A stretch of 7,902 nucleotides of DNA from Deltaproteobacteria bacterium (GTDB lineage Bacteria; Desulfobacterota; Desulfobacteria; Desulfobacterales; SG8-13), in contig JAHEIV010000124.1 in assembly GCA_024639205.1 (NCBI GenBank), forward strand, positions 1-7,902, read 5' to 3'. Shown here one piece after another: positions 5,815 to 7,902 of this stretch. The first letter of the stretch is position 1. Each line of letters starts with the position of its first letter. A model generated the notes under the pieces. The model was not told where the DNA came from. It made no database searches and saw only the letters and a list, made by a program, of their open reading frames with translations. The position numbers were made by a program, and so were the translations under genes.

Positions 5815-7035
5815 ATGACAGGACAGATACTTCTCCTGTGTTTCCTGGTAATCCTGTCGGGTTTTTTTTCCGGTTCCGAAACCGCCCTGTTTACTATCGG
5901 TAAAGTCAAAACCCGACATCTCGCCAAACAAGGCTCCAAGGTCAACCGGCTCATCAAAAGGATGAGGGATGACCCTCACCGGCTTCTTTCCACTATCCTG
6001 ATCGGCAACAACCTGGTCAATGTCGCCGCGTCCGCAATGGCCACCACTCTCACTATCCAGATGGTCTCCAGCCATGCCGTCGGTATTACCACCGGTATTA
6101 TGACCCTGCTGATCCTGGTGTTCGGCGAGATATTTCCCAAGTCGATCGCCACCCGCAACAACGTTATGATCGCCCAACTGGTTATCATGCCGATATACTG
6201 GCTCTCGATCCTGTTTTACCCGCTGATCCTTTTTCTAAACTTCATTCCGCGACTCACCTCTAGTTTCAAGAGCAAGGCCCGGCTGACAGAGGAAGACCTG
6301 ATGACCTTTGTTGAAGTGGTCAAAGAAGAAGGCGAGATCAAGGAAGAAGAAAAGGAGTTGATCAAAAACATTTTTGAATTCGATGACACGAGCGTTTCAG
6401 AAGCAATGCGGCCACGGGCTGACATGTTTGTCGTCGATATCGACGAGGAGCTGGACCTCGGACAGGTCCTAAAATCCGGATTCACCCGCATCCCGGTGAT
6501 CAAAGGCGACATCGATCACATCATCGGCATCCTGAACGTTAAAGACCTGTTCGCGCAGTACATCGGCGCCAACGGCGAAATCAGCGTTCTGAAAATCATC
6601 GCCAAACCGTATTTCGTTCCCGAAAACAAGAAACTCGATTCCCTATTCCAGGCATTCAAGAAACGCAAGCAGCACATGGCCATTGTGGTGGATGAACACG
6701 GTGGCGTTTCCGGTCTGATCACCCTCGAGGACGCTCTGGAGGAAATCGTCGGTGAAATCACAGATGAAACCGACAAAGCTGAGCCGCAGATCATCAAGGT
6801 CAAAAACGGAGAGTGGCTGGTTCCCGGCAAATCCGAGATTGATGAGGTAAACGAACAGATACCGATGAGTATTCCCGAATCGAAGGACTATGACACGTTT
6901 TCCGGGTACGTGCTGAATACCATCGAAAGAATACCCCGGGAAAAAGAACAGATTGCCATTGGAAGGTTTCAGGTCACCGTCAACGCCATGGACGGCAATC
7001 GCATCCGCGAGTATATCGTGCGTCAGGAGAATTAG
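5815..7035 (+). CDS. CNNM/CBS/CorC-HlyC family membrane protein (hemolysin C-like, cation efflux)
   Basis: The 406-residue product has the three-part layout of this family, whose studied members move or control Mg2+/Co2+ across the inner membrane; the old 'hemolysin' name is misleading. Residues 1-145 form the CNNM (DUF21) membrane domain: FFSGSETALF (17-26), LIGNNLVNVAASAMAT (62-77), LVFGEIFPKSIA (101-112), with hydrophobic helices around 3-20, 60-80, 88-107 and 120-145. An acidic linker (EEDLMTFVEVVKEEGEIKEEE, 159-179) leads into two CBS motifs at about 199-250 (MRPRADMFVVDID; TRIPVIKGDIDHIIGILNVKDL) and 260-314 (HMAIVVDEHGGVSGLITLEDALEEIVGEI). The CorC/HlyC-associated domain runs from about 325 to 403. 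All parts look intact and length is normal. I chose ATG 5815 since the protein then opens on the first membrane helix; no good ribosome-binding site precedes it, which is unusual. The upstream TTG at 5761 lies in the -10 box. A near-consensus promoter with a Fur-like box suggests metal-controlled expression as a single gene. Confidence 0.9.
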   Translation: MTGQILLLCFLVILSGFFSGSETALFTIGKVKTRHLAKQGSKVNRLIKRMRDDPHRLLSTILIGNNLVNVAASAMATTLTIQMVSSHAVGITTGIMTLLILVFGEIFPKSIATRNNVMIAQLVIMPIYWLSILFYPLILFLNFIPRLTSSFKSKARLTEEDLMTFVEVVKEEGEIKEEEKELIKNIFEFDDTSVSEAMRPRADMFVVDIDEELDLGQVLKSGFTRIPVIKGDIDHIIGILNVKDLFAQYIGANGEISVLKIIAKPYFVPENKKLDSLFQAFKKRKQHMAIVVDEHGGVSGLITLEDALEEIVGEITDETDKAEPQIIKVKNGEWLVPGKSEIDEVNEQIPMSIPESKDYDTFSGYVLNTIERIPREKEQIAIGRFQVTVNAMDGNRIREYIVRQEN

Positions 7036-7125
7036 CTCCTGAATCCCGCATGAAATTTTTGAGGCACACGCAAAGATGACACAGCGGTCGCCCCGGAAAA
7101 CCGATGAGGATTGAAGTCCCGCCCG
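7036..7125. other. Convergent intergenic spacer without a clear terminator
   Basis: The CNNM-type gene and the K+ channel gene end facing each other across 90 bases. I looked for a stem followed by a T-run on either strand; only a weak CGGT/ACCG pair near 7085-7103 is visible, with no T-run. Termination may be Rho-dependent. Confidence 0.4.
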
Positions 7126-7902
7126 CTACAGGATGTCATTCATCCCTTTCAGGTTCTCCTTTTTACCGATAAATACGATCACATCGCCGGCATCGATCCT
7201 CTCCGAAGGTATGGGATTGAAAATCATCTCGTCGGATTTCTTTTTGATCGCCACGATGATCACGCCGTAGTCCTGCCGCAAACGGCTCTCTATCAGGTTT
7301 TTGCCGATCAGGTGAGATGTCGAACCGACCCGGGCTTCCTCCATCATCAAGCCGAGGTGTCGATTGGCCATGGCAATATCGATAAAATCGACCACCGTCG
7401 GGCGTTTCAGCACTTCAGCCATCCGGCGTCCTCCCAACACGTAAGGGCTTACGACCCGCGAAGCGCCGGCCTTGATGAGCTTGGCTTCGTTTCTTACATC
7501 CGAGGCCCGGGAAAGGACAAAGATGTCCGGTCGCAGACCCCTGGCAGTAAGCGTGATAAACACATTGAGAGCGTCCGCACCGACAGCGGTGACAAGACCT
7601 TTGGCATTACGGATGCCGGCTTTGAGCAGTGCTTCCTCGGAGGTGGCATCCATGTTGAGATACAGGTAGTGATTTTTTTCCAGCTCCTCGTTTTTGTCGG
7701 GATCCTCTTCGATGACAACGAAGGGGATATTCTCCGATTGCAGCTCTTCGCATATAATGGTACCGATGCGACCGTATCCGCAGATAACAAAATGATTTTT
7801 CAGTACCGATATGTGCTTCTCCAATTTTCTTCTCCCGAATGTTCTGCCCAGTTCACCTTCGATGAGCATTTTCAGCAGGGAGCCGATCGCGTAAGCACCA
7901 AT
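7126..7902 (-). CDS. Potassium channel family protein, RCK (TrkA-N/TrkA-C) part, 5'-truncated
   Basis: The minus-strand frame stays open to the window edge, so the start is missing. Eleven codons (IGAYAIGSLLK) precede the first internal ATG at 7869; they look like the end of the pore-lining helix of a two-transmembrane channel. Numbering from that ATG, a TrkA-N (RCK) Rossmann domain runs from about 24 to 140, with the dinucleotide-binding GYGRIG (31-36), the acidic end of the second strand VVIEED (51-56) and MDATSEEALLKAGI (73-86). A TrkA-C domain follows at about 164-240 (LIGKNLIESRLRQDYGVIIVAI, split over 187-208; IDAGDVIVFIG, 225-235). Such proteins are inner-membrane K+ channels gated by ligands at the RCK ring. 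The C-terminus is complete. The charged linker ELGRTFGRRKLEKHI (6-20) joins pore to RCK domain. A stand-alone TrkA subunit is unlikely because of the hydrophobic helix before the linker. It converges on the CNNM-type gene. Confidence 0.88.
   Translation of the reverse strand: MGAYAIGSLLKMLIEGELGRTFGRRKLEKHISVLKNHFVICGYGRIGTIICEELQSENIPFVVIEEDPDKNEELEKNHYLYLNMDATSEEALLKAGIRNAKGLVTAVGADALNVFITLTARGLRPDIFVLSRASDVRNEAKLIKAGASRVVSPYVLGGRRMAEVLKRPTVVDFIDIAMANRHLGLMMEEARVGSTSHLIGKNLIESRLRQDYGVIIVAIKKKSDEMIFNPIPSERIDAGDVIVFIGKKENLKGMNDIL

Noticed and set aside
1..7902. Mobile elements, CRISPR arrays, toxin-antitoxin or phage-defence genes
   Set aside because: I found no transposase or integrase motifs, no regularly spaced repeats, no tRNA-end attachment site and no defence-type domains; the gene set looks like ordinary chromosome.

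Overview
The window carries six protein-coding genes in a compact, moderately GC-rich bacterial chromosome. Family content and gene order suggest a sulfate-reducing type deltaproteobacterium (Desulfobacterota, probably Desulfobacterales). The main reasons are the CoA-transferase-like/GNAT fusion beside a cytidylate-kinase-like gene, and the company of a DUF1178 protein, an SH3/coiled-coil/TM protein and a CNNM-type protein. This placement is inferred from recalled family distributions, not from a marker gene. There are no RNA genes, insertion sequences, integrases, CRISPR repeats or phage genes that I can support, so this looks like core chromosome rather than an accessory island.

Layout. The left edge holds the 3' two-thirds of a RecD2-type DNA helicase (1-1352, +). 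A 378-base gene-free stretch follows. It has a good sigma70-like promoter at the helicase stop codon and a C-rich segment ahead of a strong ribosome-binding site. Next comes a two-gene operon: a 630-residue protein joining an acetyl-CoA hydrolase/transferase-like domain to a C-terminal GNAT acetyltransferase domain (1731-3623, +), then, 4 bases later, a cytidylate-kinase-like P-loop protein (3628-4299, +). This operon converges, with only 2 bases between stop codons, on a small DUF1178 zinc-ribbon-like gene (4302-4730, -). A divergent intergenic region with two strong hairpins leads to an exported SH3/coiled-coil/TM protein (5001-5666, +). After that is a CNNM/CBS/CorC-HlyC membrane protein (5815-7035, +), whose near-consensus promoter overlaps a Fur-box-like palindrome. 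The right edge holds the 3' part of a convergent potassium-channel/RCK gene (7126-7902, -), truncated by the window end.

How they fit together. Only the fusion protein and the kinase-like protein are clearly a unit: 4-base spacing, with the kinase ribosome-binding site lying inside the end of the upstream gene. The most interesting point is that the CoA-transferase-like half appears to lack the catalytic glutamate of the family (Pro237 in its place) and the usual glycine-rich GGQ loop, while the GNAT half looks intact and resembles that of the Pat-type protein lysine acetyltransferases. Pat enzymes likewise join a catalytically dead acyl-CoA-binding domain to a GNAT domain. I therefore suggest, as inference, that this protein is an independently assembled acyl-CoA-sensing acetyltransferase and not a metabolic CoA-transferase. 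The last two genes (CNNM-type and K+ channel) are both cation-related membrane proteins but are convergent and not co-transcribed.
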